Assembly: GCF_031450785.1 (NCBI RefSeq)
Contig: NZ_JARTWB010000002.1
Span: 1,426,001-1,490,000 of the forward strand
DNA: 64,000 bases
Direction of reading: 5' to 3'
DNA from: Caballeronia sp. LZ062
GTDB taxonomy: Bacteria > Pseudomonadota > Gammaproteobacteria > Burkholderiales > Burkholderiaceae
Of this stretch, positions 38,672 to 47,551 are shown in pieces. The notes beneath the pieces are model-generated. The model did not search any database and was not told the origin of the DNA. It worked only from the letters and a program-made list of their open reading frames with translations. How positions within the stretch are numbered: the stretch's first letter is position 1; every line of letters starts with the position of its first letter. A program made the translations under genes and the position numbers.

Positions 38672-39595
38672 TTGAATCGCTACGCCCTCTATCTCATCGC
38701 GTCGATGCTGCTCGTCGGAAGCAATGTCGGCATCGGCAAGTCGATCGTCGCGTTCGTGCCGGTGCCGCTGTTCGCGCTGCTGCGCTTCGTCATCGCGCTG
38801 GCGGTGCTCTGGCCGCTGCTGCGTCCGTCGAAGATGAAGCGCGTGGCGCGCGCCGAGTGGATCAACCTCTTCCTGCAAGCGCTTTTCGGCACGTTCGGCT
38901 TCACGCTGCTGATGTTGAACGGCGTCGCGCGCACGAGCGCGGTCGCGGCGGGCGTCATCACGAGCACGATGCCCGCCGTCGTTGCGCTGTTCGCGTGGAT
39001 CTTCCTCAAAGAGAAGCCGGGCGGACGGGCGTTCGCTTCGATCGCGCTGGCAGTGGTCGGCGTCGTGGTGATCAACGTCGCGCAAACGGGCGGTGGCGGC
39101 GGCAGCGGCGGCGGCGGCTCGCTCGCGGGCAATCTGATGGTGGTCGGCGCGGTGTGCTGCGAATCGCTCTACGTGATTCTGTCGCGGCGTCTGACGCAGA
39201 CATTGCCCGCCATCGACATCTGCGCGTACACGCACGGCTTAGGCTTTCTGCTGATGCTGCCGCTCGGCCTGCCGACCGCGCTCGCGTTCGACTGGCGCGG
39301 CGTCGGCTGGGCCACGTGGGCGCTCGTCGGATGGTATGCGCTGTCGGCGAGCGTCTTCTCGTTCTGGCTCTGGATGAAGGGCATCCGCCACGTGGCCGGC
39401 AGCCTCGCGGGCGTGTTCTCGGCCGTCTTGCCGATTGCCGCGGCGTTCTACGGCATCGCTTTCCTCGGGGAGCGGCCGACGCTCGCGCATGGCGTCGCGC
39501 TCGCGTGCGTGATGGCGGGCATCGTCCTGGCGAGCCTGAGGCGCCGCACGCCCGTGGCACGCGACGAGCGCGGGAACCGCGAAAGCGGCGCGTAG
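38672..39595 (+). CDS. DMT-superfamily (EamA) transporter with a glycine/serine linker
   Basis: An inner-membrane transporter of about 307 residues with ten helices and two EamA repeats (first about 5-135, second about 155-290). ALFGTFGFTLLMLNGVARTS and STMPAVVALFAWIFLKEKP are the typical first-repeat segments, and LAGVFSAVLPIAAAFYGIAFLGERP closes the second. Between the repeats is a run of nine glycines interrupted by two serines (TGGGGGSGGGGS). The start is uncertain: TTG at 38672 (LNRYALYLIASMLL) fits the family, while the longer frame back to 38561 does not. Substrate unknown. Confidence 0.85.
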   Translation: MNRYALYLIASMLLVGSNVGIGKSIVAFVPVPLFALLRFVIALAVLWPLLRPSKMKRVARAEWINLFLQALFGTFGFTLLMLNGVARTSAVAAGVITSTMPAVVALFAWIFLKEKPGGRAFASIALAVVGVVVINVAQTGGGGGSGGGGSLAGNLMVVGAVCCESLYVILSRRLTQTLPAIDICAYTHGLGFLLMLPLGLPTALAFDWRGVGWATWALVGWYALSASVFSFWLWMKGIRHVAGSLAGVFSAVLPIAAAFYGIAFLGERPTLAHGVALACVMAGIVLASLRRRTPVARDERGNRESGA

Positions 39596-39782
39596 CTGCG
39601 CATTCCATTCAATTGGCACAAAAGTGCTTGTCGCTGCGTTCAGGCAGGCTCGCGCGGCGACACGCTACAATATCGGGCTTTCCCGTCCGGGCACGGTTTC
39701 CGCGCCCGCCAGACGCCGCGCACAGTCCGTTCCGCGCTTTTGACGCATTTCTCCGCCGACCGTCCGACCCGACACGCCGCCC

Positions 39783-40370
39783 ATGCCCGCTCCGAAGCAC
39801 TTCCCCGATTCGCCCGTGCAATCCGGCCCGATGAAGGCGCTGCCTAGATTGATCTTCATGAGTCGCTGGCTGCAGGTGCCGCTTTATCTGGGACTGATCG
39901 TCGCTCAGGGCGTGTATGTGGTGCTGTTCCTAAAGGAAGTCTGGCACCTCGTCACGCACGCGATGACGCTCGACGAAACCAACGTCATGCTGGTCGTGCT
40001 CGGCCTGATCGACGTGGTGATGATCTCGAACCTGCTCATCATGGTGATCGTCGGCGGATACGAAACGTTCGTGTCGCGTCTCGGCGTGGAAGGCCATCCC
40101 GACGAGCCCGAGTGGCTCGATCACGTCAACGCGGGCGTGCTGAAAGTGAAGCTCTCGATGGCGCTCATCAGCATCTCGTCGATTCATCTGTTGAAGACGT
40201 TCATCAATCCGGATCAGCACACGTTTCATACCGTGCTGTGGCAAGTCGTGATCCACGTGGCGTTTCTCGTGTCCGCGCTCGTCATGGCGTATGTCGACCG
40301 GCTGACCACGCACACGCATCCGCGGCACTTTCACAGCGAGACAGCAACACCCCGAAGCGCACTCGACTAG
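39783..40370 (+). CDS. UPF0114/YqhA-family membrane protein
   Basis: A 195-residue protein with about four helices. [20 protein letters not shown] and the long [28 protein letters not shown] segment are diagnostic of TIGR00645/YqhA. It ends in a His-rich tail ([11 protein letters not shown]). Relatives are uncharacterised inner-membrane proteins. It precedes fumA by 48 bases on the same strand and may be co-transcribed. Confidence 0.93.
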   Translation: MPAPKHFPDSPVQSGPMKALPRLIFMSRWLQVPLYLGLIVAQGVYVVLFLKEVWHLVTHAMTLDETNVMLVVLGLIDVVMISNLLIMVIVGGYETFVSRLGVEGHPDEPEWLDHVNAGVLKVKLSMALISISSIHLLKTFINPDQHTFHTVLWQVVIHVAFLVSALVMAYVDRLTTHTHPRHFHSETATPRSALD

Positions 40371-40418
40371 AGCGTCACAGAGAACGCACGCAGTCTTTCG
40401 TCCCCCAGAGCCCAAGCC

Positions 40419-41942
40419 ATGACCGTCATCAAGCAAGAAGACCTGATTCAGAGCATCGCCGATTCTCTGCAGTACATCAGCTACTACCATCCGCTCGACT
40501 ATATTCAGGCGCTCGGCCGCGCCTACGAGCTGGAGGAAAGCCCCGCTGCGAAAGACGCCATCGCGCAGATCCTGACCAACAGCCGCATGTGCGCCGAAGG
40601 CAAGCGGCCGATCTGTCAGGACACGGGAATCGTGACGGTGTTCGTGAAGGTGGGCATGGATGTGCGTTGGGACGGCGCGACGATGTCCGTCACCGACATG
40701 ATCAACGAAGGCGTGCGCCGCGGCTATCTGAATCCGGACAACGTGCTGCGCGCCTCGATCGTGAGCCCGCCCGAAGGCGCGCGCAAGAACACGAAGGACA
40801 ACACGCCGGCCGTGATCCATTACGAGATCGTGCCCGGCGACAAGGTCGACGTGCAGGTCGCGGCAAAGGGCGGCGGCTCGGAGAACAAGTCGAAGTTCGC
40901 GATGCTCAATCCGTCGGATTCGATCGTCGACTGGGTGCTGAAGACCGTGCCGACGATGGGCGCCGGGTGGTGCCCGCCGGGTATGCTCGGCATCGGCATC
41001 GGCGGCACGGCCGAAAAGGCGATGGTGATGGCGAAGGAATCGCTGATGGACCCCATCGACATTCAGGACATCATCGCGCGCGGGCCGCAGGACTGGATCG
41101 AGGAATTGCGCGTCGAACTGCATGAGAAGGTCAACGCGCTCGGCATCGGCGCGCAGGGTCTCGGCGGCTTGTCGACCGTGCTCGACGTCAAGATCATGGC
41201 CGCGCCGACGCACGCGGCTTCGAAGCCCATTGCGATCATCCCGAACTGCGCGGCGACCCGCCACGCGCACTTCACGCTCGACGGCTCGGGCGCCGCCAAG
41301 CTCGACGCGCCGCCGCTCGACGCATGGCCGAAGGTCACGTGGCAGCCGAACACGGAGACGAGCAAGCGCGTCGATCTGAACACGCTGACGCCGGAAGAAG
41401 TCGCCTCGTGGAAGCCGGGCCAGACGCTCTTGCTCTCGGGCAAGATGCTGACGGGGCGCGACGCCGCGCACAAGCGCATCGCCGACATGCTCGCCAAGGG
41501 CGAAAAGCTGCCGGTCGATTTCACGAATCGCGTGATTTACTACGTCGGCCCGGTCGATCCGGTGCGCGACGAAGCCGTCGGCCCGGCAGGCCCGACCACG
41601 GCCACACGCATGGACAAGTTCACCGAGACGATGCTCGCGCAAACCGGCCTCATCTCGATGATCGGCAAGGCCGAGCGCGGCCCCGTCGCCATCGAGGCGA
41701 TCAAGAAGCACAAGGCCGCGTATCTGATGGCAGTCGGCGGCGCGGCGTATCTCGTCTCGAAGGCGATCCGCGAGGCGAAGGTGCTCGCGTTCGAAGACCT
41801 CGGCATGGAAGCCATCTACGAGTTCGACGTGAAGGACATGCCCGTCACGGTGGCCGTCGATCCGAACGGCACCTCGGTTCACAAGACCGGCCCCGCCGAA
41901 TGGCAGGCGAAGATCGGCAAGATTCCGGTCGCGACGGCGTAA
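40419..41942 (+). CDS. fumA: Fumarate hydratase class I (iron-sulfur)
   Basis: TCA-cycle enzyme converting fumarate to malate, 507 residues. It is the heterodomain form with the alpha part (about 10-290) and beta part (about 330-500) fused. Likely [4Fe-4S] ligands are the cysteines in KRPICQDTG, GAGWCPPGM and NCAATRHAHF. AVGGAAYLVSKAIREAKVLAFEDLGMEAIYEF, starting near residue 437, is the conserved closing segment. Because it needs iron, it fits the iron-rich neighbourhood that follows. A terminator at 41981-42017 separates it from bfr. Confidence 0.95.
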   Translation: MTVIKQEDLIQSIADSLQYISYYHPLDYIQALGRAYELEESPAAKDAIAQILTNSRMCAEGKRPICQDTGIVTVFVKVGMDVRWDGATMSVTDMINEGVRRGYLNPDNVLRASIVSPPEGARKNTKDNTPAVIHYEIVPGDKVDVQVAAKGGGSENKSKFAMLNPSDSIVDWVLKTVPTMGAGWCPPGMLGIGIGGTAEKAMVMAKESLMDPIDIQDIIARGPQDWIEELRVELHEKVNALGIGAQGLGGLSTVLDVKIMAAPTHAASKPIAIIPNCAATRHAHFTLDGSGAAKLDAPPLDAWPKVTWQPNTETSKRVDLNTLTPEEVASWKPGQTLLLSGKMLTGRDAAHKRIADMLAKGEKLPVDFTNRVIYYVGPVDPVRDEAVGPAGPTTATRMDKFTETMLAQTGLISMIGKAERGPVAIEAIKKHKAAYLMAVGGAAYLVSKAIREAKVLAFEDLGMEAIYEFDVKDMPVTVAVDPNGTSVHKTGPAEWQAKIGKIPVATA

Positions 41943-41980
41943 GCATCAGACGCGGAGCGCATCGCGCATGACCTGCGCGG

Positions 41981-42017
41981 CGCGGCCGGAAGGCCGGGCC
42001 GCGCGCCCGGTTTTTTC
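41981..42017 (+). terminator. Rho-independent terminator after fumA
   Basis: GCGCGGC (41981-41987) pairs with GCCGCGC (41999-42005), with an inner GGCC/GGCC pairing possible, followed by CCGGTTTTTTC. It lies 39 bases after the stop codon. Confidence 0.75.
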
Positions 42018-42154
42018 TATGCAAGCCGCATCGCCGATAAAGTGTTCCATTCTCATCTTCGGCCGCGACAAAAATTTCCTTCTCAACCTTGGCAGGCCCC
42101 AGTCCCAAGGTTTATCTTTTCCCCCATGCTCACACGCCCGGAACAAGGACACCT

Positions 42155-42628
42155 ATGCAAGGCGACGCGAAAGTCATCGAATATCTGAACGCGCAGTTGA
42201 AGAACGAGCTGACTGCGATCAATCAATACTTCCTGCACGCCCGGATGTACAAGCACTGGGGCCTCGAACAACTGAACAAGCACGAATACGACGAGTCCAT
42301 CGGAGAAATGAAGCACGCCGACTGGCTGATTCAGCGCGTGTTCATGCTCGACGGCCTGCCGAATCTGCAAGACCTGCACAAGCTGCTGATCGGCGAAGAG
42401 ACCAAGGAAATCATCGAGTGCGATCTGAAGCTCGAACAGATTTCGCAGTCCACGTGCAAGGAAGCCATCGCGTATTGCGAGTCGGTGCGCGATTACGTTT
42501 CCCGCGACATCTTCGACAAGATTCTGAACGACACTGAAGAACACATCGACTGGCTGGAAACGCAACTGGATCTGATCGACAAGGTCGGCATTCAGAACTA
42601 CCAGCAAAGCATGATGGGCGAGCAATAA
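42155..42628 (+). CDS. bfr: Bacterioferritin
   Basis: Iron-storage protein of 157 residues that forms 24-mer cages. Ferroxidase residues Glu18, Tyr25, Glu51, His54, Glu94 and the Glu/His pair of EEHIDWLE are present, and Met52, the haem ligand, is conserved in GEMKHADW. The ATG follows CAAGGACACCT; the in-frame stretch back to 42089 is not conserved-looking. The partner ferredoxin bfd lies 1 kb downstream, with murI between them. murI starts 14 bases after bfr. Confidence 0.96.
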   Translation: MQGDAKVIEYLNAQLKNELTAINQYFLHARMYKHWGLEQLNKHEYDESIGEMKHADWLIQRVFMLDGLPNLQDLHKLLIGEETKEIIECDLKLEQISQSTCKEAIAYCESVRDYVSRDIFDKILNDTEEHIDWLETQLDLIDKVGIQNYQQSMMGEQ

Positions 42629-42642
42629 GCCAGTAGGCGATC

Positions 42643-43509
42643 ATGTCGGCTGTTGTCGCATCTTTCGGGCAGTCGGGCGCGCGCGCGCCCGTCGGAATTT
42701 TCGATTCCGGTCTGGGCGGGCTCTCCGTGCTGCGCGCGGTCCGCGCCGTGCTGCCGCACGAGCGGCTGATCTACGTGGCGGACTCGCTGCACGCGCCCTA
42801 TGGCGAGCGCGATGACGCGTTCATCACCGGGCGCACCATAGCCATCGGCGAATGGCTCGTCGCGCAGGGAGCGAAGGCGCTCGTCGTCGCGTGCAACACG
42901 GCGACGGCGCAGTCCATTGCTCACGTGCGCGAGCGGCTGGCTATCCCGCTTGTCGGCGTCGAGCCCGGCGTGAAGCCGGCGGCGGCGGTGTCGAAGACCG
43001 GCGTGGTCGGCGTGCTGGCCACGCAGGCGACGCTGCGCAGCGCGCGCTTTCAGTCCCTGCTCGACCGTTACGCCGGTAATTGCCGCTTTATCTGCCAGCC
43101 GGGGCACGGCCTGGTTCAGGCGGTGGAACGGTGCGACACCTCGTCGCCCGAACTCATGGCGCTGCTCGAAGGCTATCTGAAGCCGATGCTCGACGCCGGC
43201 GCGGACACGCTCGTGCTCGGCTGCACGCACTACCCTTTTCTCGACCGCGCGATCCGCGAGATCGCGGGCGAACGCCTGCGTATCGTCGACACGAGCGTCG
43301 CCGTGGCGCGGCAGCTCGAGCGTCTGCTCGACGCAAGCGGTTTGCGCAACACGGACGCATCGGTGGAACCCACGCCGCGCTTTTACTCGACCGCTGACGG
43401 CGAATCGCAGCGCCAGCTCGCGGCGTCGCTGCTGCGAATCGAAGCCAACGTACACCACGTCGATATTCCGACGGCGCATTCGCGCACTGCCGAGAACCCC
43501 AGCGCATAA
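42643..43509 (+). CDS. murI: Glutamate racemase
   Basis: Makes D-glutamate for peptidoglycan, 288 residues. The substrate loop IFDSGLGGLSVLRA, the two catalytic cysteines at about 84 (VVACNTAT) and 194 (LVLGCTHYPF), and the catalytic Asp of GIFDSG are all there. It starts 14 bases after bfr without an evident promoter, so it is probably read from the bfr transcript. The conserved sequence begins around residue 14, so a later start is possible. Confidence 0.95.
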   Translation: MSAVVASFGQSGARAPVGIFDSGLGGLSVLRAVRAVLPHERLIYVADSLHAPYGERDDAFITGRTIAIGEWLVAQGAKALVVACNTATAQSIAHVRERLAIPLVGVEPGVKPAAAVSKTGVVGVLATQATLRSARFQSLLDRYAGNCRFICQPGHGLVQAVERCDTSSPELMALLEGYLKPMLDAGADTLVLGCTHYPFLDRAIREIAGERLRIVDTSVAVARQLERLLDASGLRNTDASVEPTPRFYSTADGESQRQLAASLLRIEANVHHVDIPTAHSRTAENPSA

Positions 43510-43613
43510 AGGGCTCTCCCCCGAACGGCGACACGCGCCGCTTCCCCCCTCGCCTGACCCCAGCACCCTGTTACAAAAAACTCCAGCCCTCGCTTGCAAA
43601 CCTCGCGGCAGTG

Positions 43614-43632
43614 AATGATAATAATTCGCATT
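43614..43632 (+). promoter_or_regulatory. Putative Fur box before bfd
   Basis: AATGATAATAATTCGCATT has seven of nine symmetric pairs of a 19-base Fur palindrome and keeps the GATAAT/ATTC pattern. It lies 23 bases before the bfd start codon, overlapping the likely promoter, so iron-replete Fur should repress bfd and perhaps tonB-exbBD. Confidence 0.72.
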
Positions 43633-43655
43633 AACAGAAGCTATCGCGAACCATC

Positions 43656-43880
43656 ATGATCGTCTGTGTCTGCAAGTCAGTGTCCGACCGGAAGATTCGC
43701 GCCGCCATCGCGGACGGCGTCGACACCTTTGATGAACTTCAGTTCGAACTCGGCGTCGCCATGTGCTGCGGGAAGTGCGAAGAAAGCGTGCGTGACGTGA
43801 TGGCGCAAAGCGGCGTCTGCGCCTCGCGTTGCGGCGTGCAGGCGGCGCCCGTCACGTTCTACGAGCGGCAAGCGGCCTGA
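43656..43880 (+). CDS. bfd: Bacterioferritin-associated ferredoxin
   Basis: A 74-residue [2Fe-2S] protein that reduces the ferric core of bacterioferritin to release iron. The cluster motif is Cys4-x-Cys6 and Cys38-x2-Cys41 (MIVCVCKSVSD, CCGKC), the standard BFD-like fold. Its C-terminus is longer than E. coli Bfd and contains two more cysteines (GVCASRCGVQ). The gene is preceded by a Fur box and followed by a very small open frame and tonB-exbB-exbD. Confidence 0.92.
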   Translation: MIVCVCKSVSDRKIRAAIADGVDTFDELQFELGVAMCCGKCEESVRDVMAQSGVCASRCGVQAAPVTFYERQAA

Positions 43881-43966
43881 CGCATTGGCGCCAGTCGGCC
43901 GCGCCGCGTCGCCAATCAGCCGCAGTACCTTCTGCAAGCCTTTCAGCCGCGCTCAAAGGAGAAGAA

Positions 43967-44029
43967 ATGGAATTGCTGATTGGTTTCGTGGCTACCCTTT
44001 TTATTTCGCTGCTGATATTTCGTAGGTGA
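43967..44029 (+). CDS. Possible 20-residue membrane peptide between bfd and tonB
   Basis: An ATG preceded by AAAGGAGAAGAA, one of the best ribosome binding sites in the window, opens a 20-codon frame ending in TGA. The peptide starts MELLIGF, has one hydrophobic span of about 17 residues and ends in Arg-Arg, the topology of small single-pass membrane proteins. The frame is AT-rich compared with its neighbours. It may be a real microprotein in the Fur-controlled operon or a leader peptide affecting tonB. No homologue is recognised by eye. Confidence 0.5.
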   Translation: MELLIGFVATLFISLLIFRR

Positions 44030-44119
44030 CTTTGCTTTGTCACTGTCGTAAGCCAGCTTTTGGTCGGGATGTCAGTGACATTGGCCGTCAGGCAAGCAGA
44101 GTTCAGAATAACTTCAAGC

Positions 44120-44869
44120 ATGCAGTCCTCGACCCCGTCTCCCGCCGCTTTTCAGTCAGCGCCGTCATCGAGCGTCCATCCTCGGCTACTCGCCGCGTGC
44201 GCTCTTGTCCTCGCGATACATGCGGCGCTGCTCGGCGTCGCGCTGACGATGCGTCATGAAGCACCGCCGCGCCCCGTCGAAGCGAAAGCCATCACCGCGC
44301 AATTGATCAGCGAGACGCCCCAACCCGCGCCGCAGCCGGTTGCCGTCCAGTCACCGCCCACGCCTCAGCCGCCGAAACCCGTTCCGAAGCCGCAGCCCAA
44401 GCCGCAGCCGAAGCCGAAGGTCACACCCAAGGTCGAGCCGAAACCCGCGCCGATGCCGGTCGCGCAAGCACCGTCGCAAATTGCCGCGCCCGCGCCCGAG
44501 CCGACGCCCCCTGCTCCGCCCGCCCCGCCGCCGGCCGCGCCTGCGCCCGCCGCGCCCGCCATCGGAAAGCCGACGATGGACCTCGCCGCGCCGAAGAACG
44601 TCGCGCACCTGTCGTGCAATATCGCGCAGCCGGACTATCCGGCGATGTCACGCCGCCGTGGGGAAACCGGTACGGCGCTGGTCAAGCTGACGGTCGGCCT
44701 CACGGGCAAGATCGACACCGTGACGCTGCAAAAAAGTAGCGGCTCCTCGCGCCTCGACGACGCCGCGCTCGACGCCGTTAGGTCGAGCACCTGCACGCCG
44801 TACAAGGAGAATGGCGAGGCGATCCGCGCCACGGCCACCGTCCCGTTCGTATTCAGCCTGAACGACTAG
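44120..44869 (+). CDS. tonB: TonB energy-transducing protein
   Basis: A 249-residue periplasm-spanning protein. Cytoplasmic Ser/Pro-rich start, one membrane anchor (about 22-42), a long Pro-Lys/Pro-Ala rod (about 55-160) with repeated KPQPKPQPKP, then the TonB C-terminal domain LSCNIAQPDYPAMSRRRGETG and SSGSSRLDDAALDAVRSS. Two cysteines in the C-terminal domain (LSCN, SSTCTPY) could pair. It energises outer-membrane siderophore and haem receptors. The ATG at 44120 is preferred by topology although its ribosome binding site is weak. Confidence 0.92.
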   Translation: MQSSTPSPAAFQSAPSSSVHPRLLAACALVLAIHAALLGVALTMRHEAPPRPVEAKAITAQLISETPQPAPQPVAVQSPPTPQPPKPVPKPQPKPQPKPKVTPKVEPKPAPMPVAQAPSQIAAPAPEPTPPAPPAPPPAAPAPAAPAIGKPTMDLAAPKNVAHLSCNIAQPDYPAMSRRRGETGTALVKLTVGLTGKIDTVTLQKSSGSSRLDDAALDAVRSSTCTPYKENGEAIRATATVPFVFSLND

Positions 44870-44897
44870 CCGGTTTTTTGGAAACAAGGAAACAGCA

Positions 44898-45644
44898 ATG
44901 CAAAACTACGGAATTGCGCACGTCTGGGCGCAAGGCGATTTCGTGACGCGCGGCATCGCGCTCGCGCTCGTCATCATGTCGGTGCTTTCTTGGACGGTGA
45001 TCGTCGTGAAAGCGTGGAACGTCGTGCGGCTCAAGCGCTTGACGAAGAACGCGGAACAGGCGTTCTGGCATTCCGACGACTTCAACGACGGCATCAACAA
45101 GCTGGGCGGCCAGTCGTCGAGCGCGGCGGACAACCCGTTTCTCGCGCTCGCGCTCGCCGGGCAGGAAGCCGCGGACCATCATCACCAGACGCAGCCGCAT
45201 CTGCACGACCGCATGGATGTCTCGGACTGGATCACGCGCTGCCTGAAAGACGTCATGGACGAAAGCGTCGGCCGTATGCAGGCGGGGCTTGCGGTGCTGG
45301 CGTCGATCGGCAGTACGGCGCCGTTCGTCGGACTCTTCGGCACCGTGTGGGGCATCTATCACGCGCTCCTGACCATCGGCGCGACGGGCCAGACTTCGAT
45401 CGATCAGGTCGCGGGTCCGGTCGGCGAGTCGCTCATCATGACCGCGTTCGGCCTCTTTGTCGCGATTCCGGCGGTGCTCGGCTACAACGCGCTGACTCGC
45501 GGGAACAAGAGCATCGTGACGAAGCTCAACCGCTTCGCGCACGGCCTGCACGCATTTTTCGTCACCGGGTCAAAACTGTCGTCGAGCAAGCGCGCGACCA
45601 ATGCGCAATCCGACAGCCTGCGTCTTGCGACGCGCGCCAGCTAA
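44898..45644 (+). CDS. exbB: ExbB proton channel subunit
   Basis: A 248-residue MotA/TolQ/ExbB-family protein with three helices. The cytoplasmic DRMDVSDWITRCLKDVMDES region, then ASIGSTAPFVGLFGTVWGIYHAL and TAFGLFVAIPAVLGYNAL, contain the conserved Thr and Pro of the proton path. A His-rich patch (DHHHQTQPHLHD) at about 94-105 is noteworthy. It follows tonB by 28 bases, and CAAGGAAACAGC precedes the ATG. Confidence 0.94.
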   Translation: MQNYGIAHVWAQGDFVTRGIALALVIMSVLSWTVIVVKAWNVVRLKRLTKNAEQAFWHSDDFNDGINKLGGQSSSAADNPFLALALAGQEAADHHHQTQPHLHDRMDVSDWITRCLKDVMDESVGRMQAGLAVLASIGSTAPFVGLFGTVWGIYHALLTIGATGQTSIDQVAGPVGESLIMTAFGLFVAIPAVLGYNALTRGNKSIVTKLNRFAHGLHAFFVTGSKLSSSKRATNAQSDSLRLATRAS

Positions 45645-45656
45645 GCGGAGGTTCGC

Positions 45657-46079
45657 ATGGCCATGAGCCCATTCGCCGGCGATGAAGACGACGGCATGAT
45701 GAGCGAAATCAACATGACGCCGCTCGTCGACGTCATGCTCGTTCTCCTGATCATTTTTCTGGTGACGATTCCCGCGATGCATCACGCGGTGAAGATCGAT
45801 TTGCCGCACGCGAGCAGTCAGCCGCAGGACGAAAAGCCCGCGCACGTGGACGTCGCGATTCAGGCCGACGGCACCATTCTCTGGAACGACCAGAAGATCG
45901 ACGATGCGGCGCTCGACGCGCGCATCGCGCAGGCCTCGCAGGAGTCGCCGCAGCCGGAACTGCACTTGCGTGCGGATCGCAAGGTGCCGTATGAGCGCGT
46001 GGCCGACGTGATGTCGGCGGCGCAGGCAGGCGGTTTGTCGAAGATCGGTTTCGTGACGCAGCCGAAGGCAGGGAAATAG
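45657..46079 (+). CDS. exbD: ExbD proton channel subunit
   Basis: A 140-residue TolR/ExbD-family protein. ISEINMTPLVDVMLVLLIIFLVT-like sequence (MSEINMTPLVDVMLVLLI) supplies the single helix with the essential Asp. The C-terminal periplasmic domain ends YERVADVMSAAQAGGLSKIG, typical of ExbD. It lies 12 bases after exbB and completes the TonB complex; a terminator follows. Confidence 0.95.
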   Translation: MAMSPFAGDEDDGMMSEINMTPLVDVMLVLLIIFLVTIPAMHHAVKIDLPHASSQPQDEKPAHVDVAIQADGTILWNDQKIDDAALDARIAQASQESPQPELHLRADRKVPYERVADVMSAAQAGGLSKIGFVTQPKAGK

Positions 46080-46103
46080 GCGTCGAAGAAGAGCGGCAAA
46101 GTA

Positions 46104-46136
46104 AAAGGCCTTCATCGTCGGATGAAGGCCTTTTTT
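46104..46136 (+). terminator. Terminator of the tonB-exbBD operon
   Basis: AAAGGCCTTCATC and GATGAAGGCCTTT form a perfect 13-base stem around GTCG, followed by six T residues, 25 bases after exbD. Confidence 0.9.
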
Positions 46137-46167
46137 CTTGCGCGCTCGGCGCATTCGGGCGAGGCGA

Positions 46168-46287
46168 TTACTTGGGGCTCGAATAGCCTGAGCCGCCAGA
46201 ACCGTCACATGCAGCAGCCGTGGTCGACACGGACAGCGCGATCAGCCCTATCAGGCTAACTATCAGAGTAGCCGTCAATTTCCGCAT
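46168..46287 (-). CDS. 39-residue exported peptide
   Basis: The start ATG has TAAGGAGCTT directly in front, a near-perfect ribosome binding site. The peptide is MRKLTATLIVSLIGLIALSV followed by TTAAACDGSGGSGYSSPK: a signal sequence and a short Gly/Ser tail with one cysteine. The cysteine follows AAA, so the alternatives are secretion of an about 14-residue peptide after signal peptidase I or, less likely, lipidation. Function unknown. Codon use is not GC-biased, unlike neighbours. Confidence 0.6.
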   Translation of the reverse strand: MRKLTATLIVSLIGLIALSVSTTAAACDGSGGSGYSSPK

Positions 46288-46422
46288 AAGAAGCTCCTTA
46301 GCGAAAGAGACTTCAATATAGACCTGCCGATTTTCCCGTACAAGATTCGCGCGATTGAATCTGTCCATCGCAAATGCACGCTTCAATGTCTGAAGCGATG
46401 CCCCGCTCGCGCTCGCAGGCGG

Positions 46423-47385
46423 TCAGACCGTTTCCTGCTCGGGATGCTCGATCACGGGACATTCGCCCGGAAAGCGTTTGCCACCGTCGATGCACTCTAC
46501 GAGAAAGTCGACGAACGCGCGAATGGCCGGCACCATGCCCTGCCGCGACAGGAACACTGCGTAGAGCTGCGGCGTCGGGAACGTCCAGCCGGGCATGACC
46601 GGCGACAACTGCCCGCTTCGAAGCGGCGCGCCGTACATCATTTCGGGCAACGCGGCAATGCCGACGCCGCGCATCACGGCTTCGCGAATCATCGAGAGAT
46701 CGGCGGTGACGAGCCGCGGCTCGTGCTCGAACTCATAGCGCGTGCCATCGGGCGCGATCAGCCGATACACGTGCCGGCCATCCGCCGACGGCGTGTCGAG
46801 CGTGTCGTATTGCGCGAGATCGGCGACGGTCATCGGCGGCGCGTTCGGCTTCAGCAGCGAAGGCGCGGCGACGAGCATTTGCTGCGTGCGCCATAGCGGC
46901 CGCGCGACGACGTTGGAACTGGCGGGCGGCTCGGAGCGCACGCGCAGCGCGACGTCGATCGCGTCCTCGAACAGGTCCACGACGCGGTTCGTCACCCGCA
47001 GCACGACGCGCACTTCCGGATAGCGATGCATGAAGTCGGGCATCACGGCCGCGAGAAACGTCTGCGCGATGGTCACGGGCACGCTTACGCGCACCGTGCC
47101 GCGCGGCGAATCACGCAGGCTCTGCACCACGTTGACGGCGGCCTGCGCCTCGGCGAGCATCGCCTGGCAATGCTGGTAGAACAGTTGCCCCGCCTCGGTC
47201 AGGGCGAGCTTGCGCGTGGAGCGCTGCAACAGCCGCACGCCGAGCGATGCCTCCAATTCCGACACTCGCCGCGACAGCCGCGACTTCGAGATGCCCAGCA
47301 CGCGCTCGGCGGCGGAAAAGCCGCCGTGTTCGACGACGTGCGAGAAGTACATCAGGTCGTTGAGATCGTGCGAGTCGGCTGTCAT
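46423..47385 (-). CDS. LysR-family transcriptional regulator
   Basis: A 320-residue regulator. The helix-turn-helix (residues 8-66: DLMYFSHVVEHGGFSAAERV, ISKSRLSRRVSELEASLGVRLL) is followed by the substrate-binding domain (about 92-300). It is divergent from the pirin gene with a 166-base gap, the common arrangement for LysR/pirin pairs, and probably controls pirin in response to an unknown signal. RSTRKLALTEAGQLFYQHC closes the DNA-binding part. Confidence 0.93.
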   Translation of the reverse strand: MTADSHDLNDLMYFSHVVEHGGFSAAERVLGISKSRLSRRVSELEASLGVRLLQRSTRKLALTEAGQLFYQHCQAMLAEAQAAVNVVQSLRDSPRGTVRVSVPVTIAQTFLAAVMPDFMHRYPEVRVVLRVTNRVVDLFEDAIDVALRVRSEPPASSNVVARPLWRTQQMLVAAPSLLKPNAPPMTVADLAQYDTLDTPSADGRHVYRLIAPDGTRYEFEHEPRLVTADLSMIREAVMRGVGIAALPEMMYGAPLRSGQLSPVMPGWTFPTPQLYAVFLSRQGMVPAIRAFVDFLVECIDGGKRFPGECPVIEHPEQETV

Positions 47386-47551
47386 GTCGTGTCCGGATTG
47401 GCCGTTGTCCCCGGCGCGCGGCCGGTTTGTTTATCGCAGCAGGACAATCCATTGCGCTGCCGCGTCTATTACCCTCAAATACGGCCCATATAATAGCTTC
47501 GTGTTCTACATTTATCGCTATTCCCCTAATGGCGACGCGAGGCAAACCATC

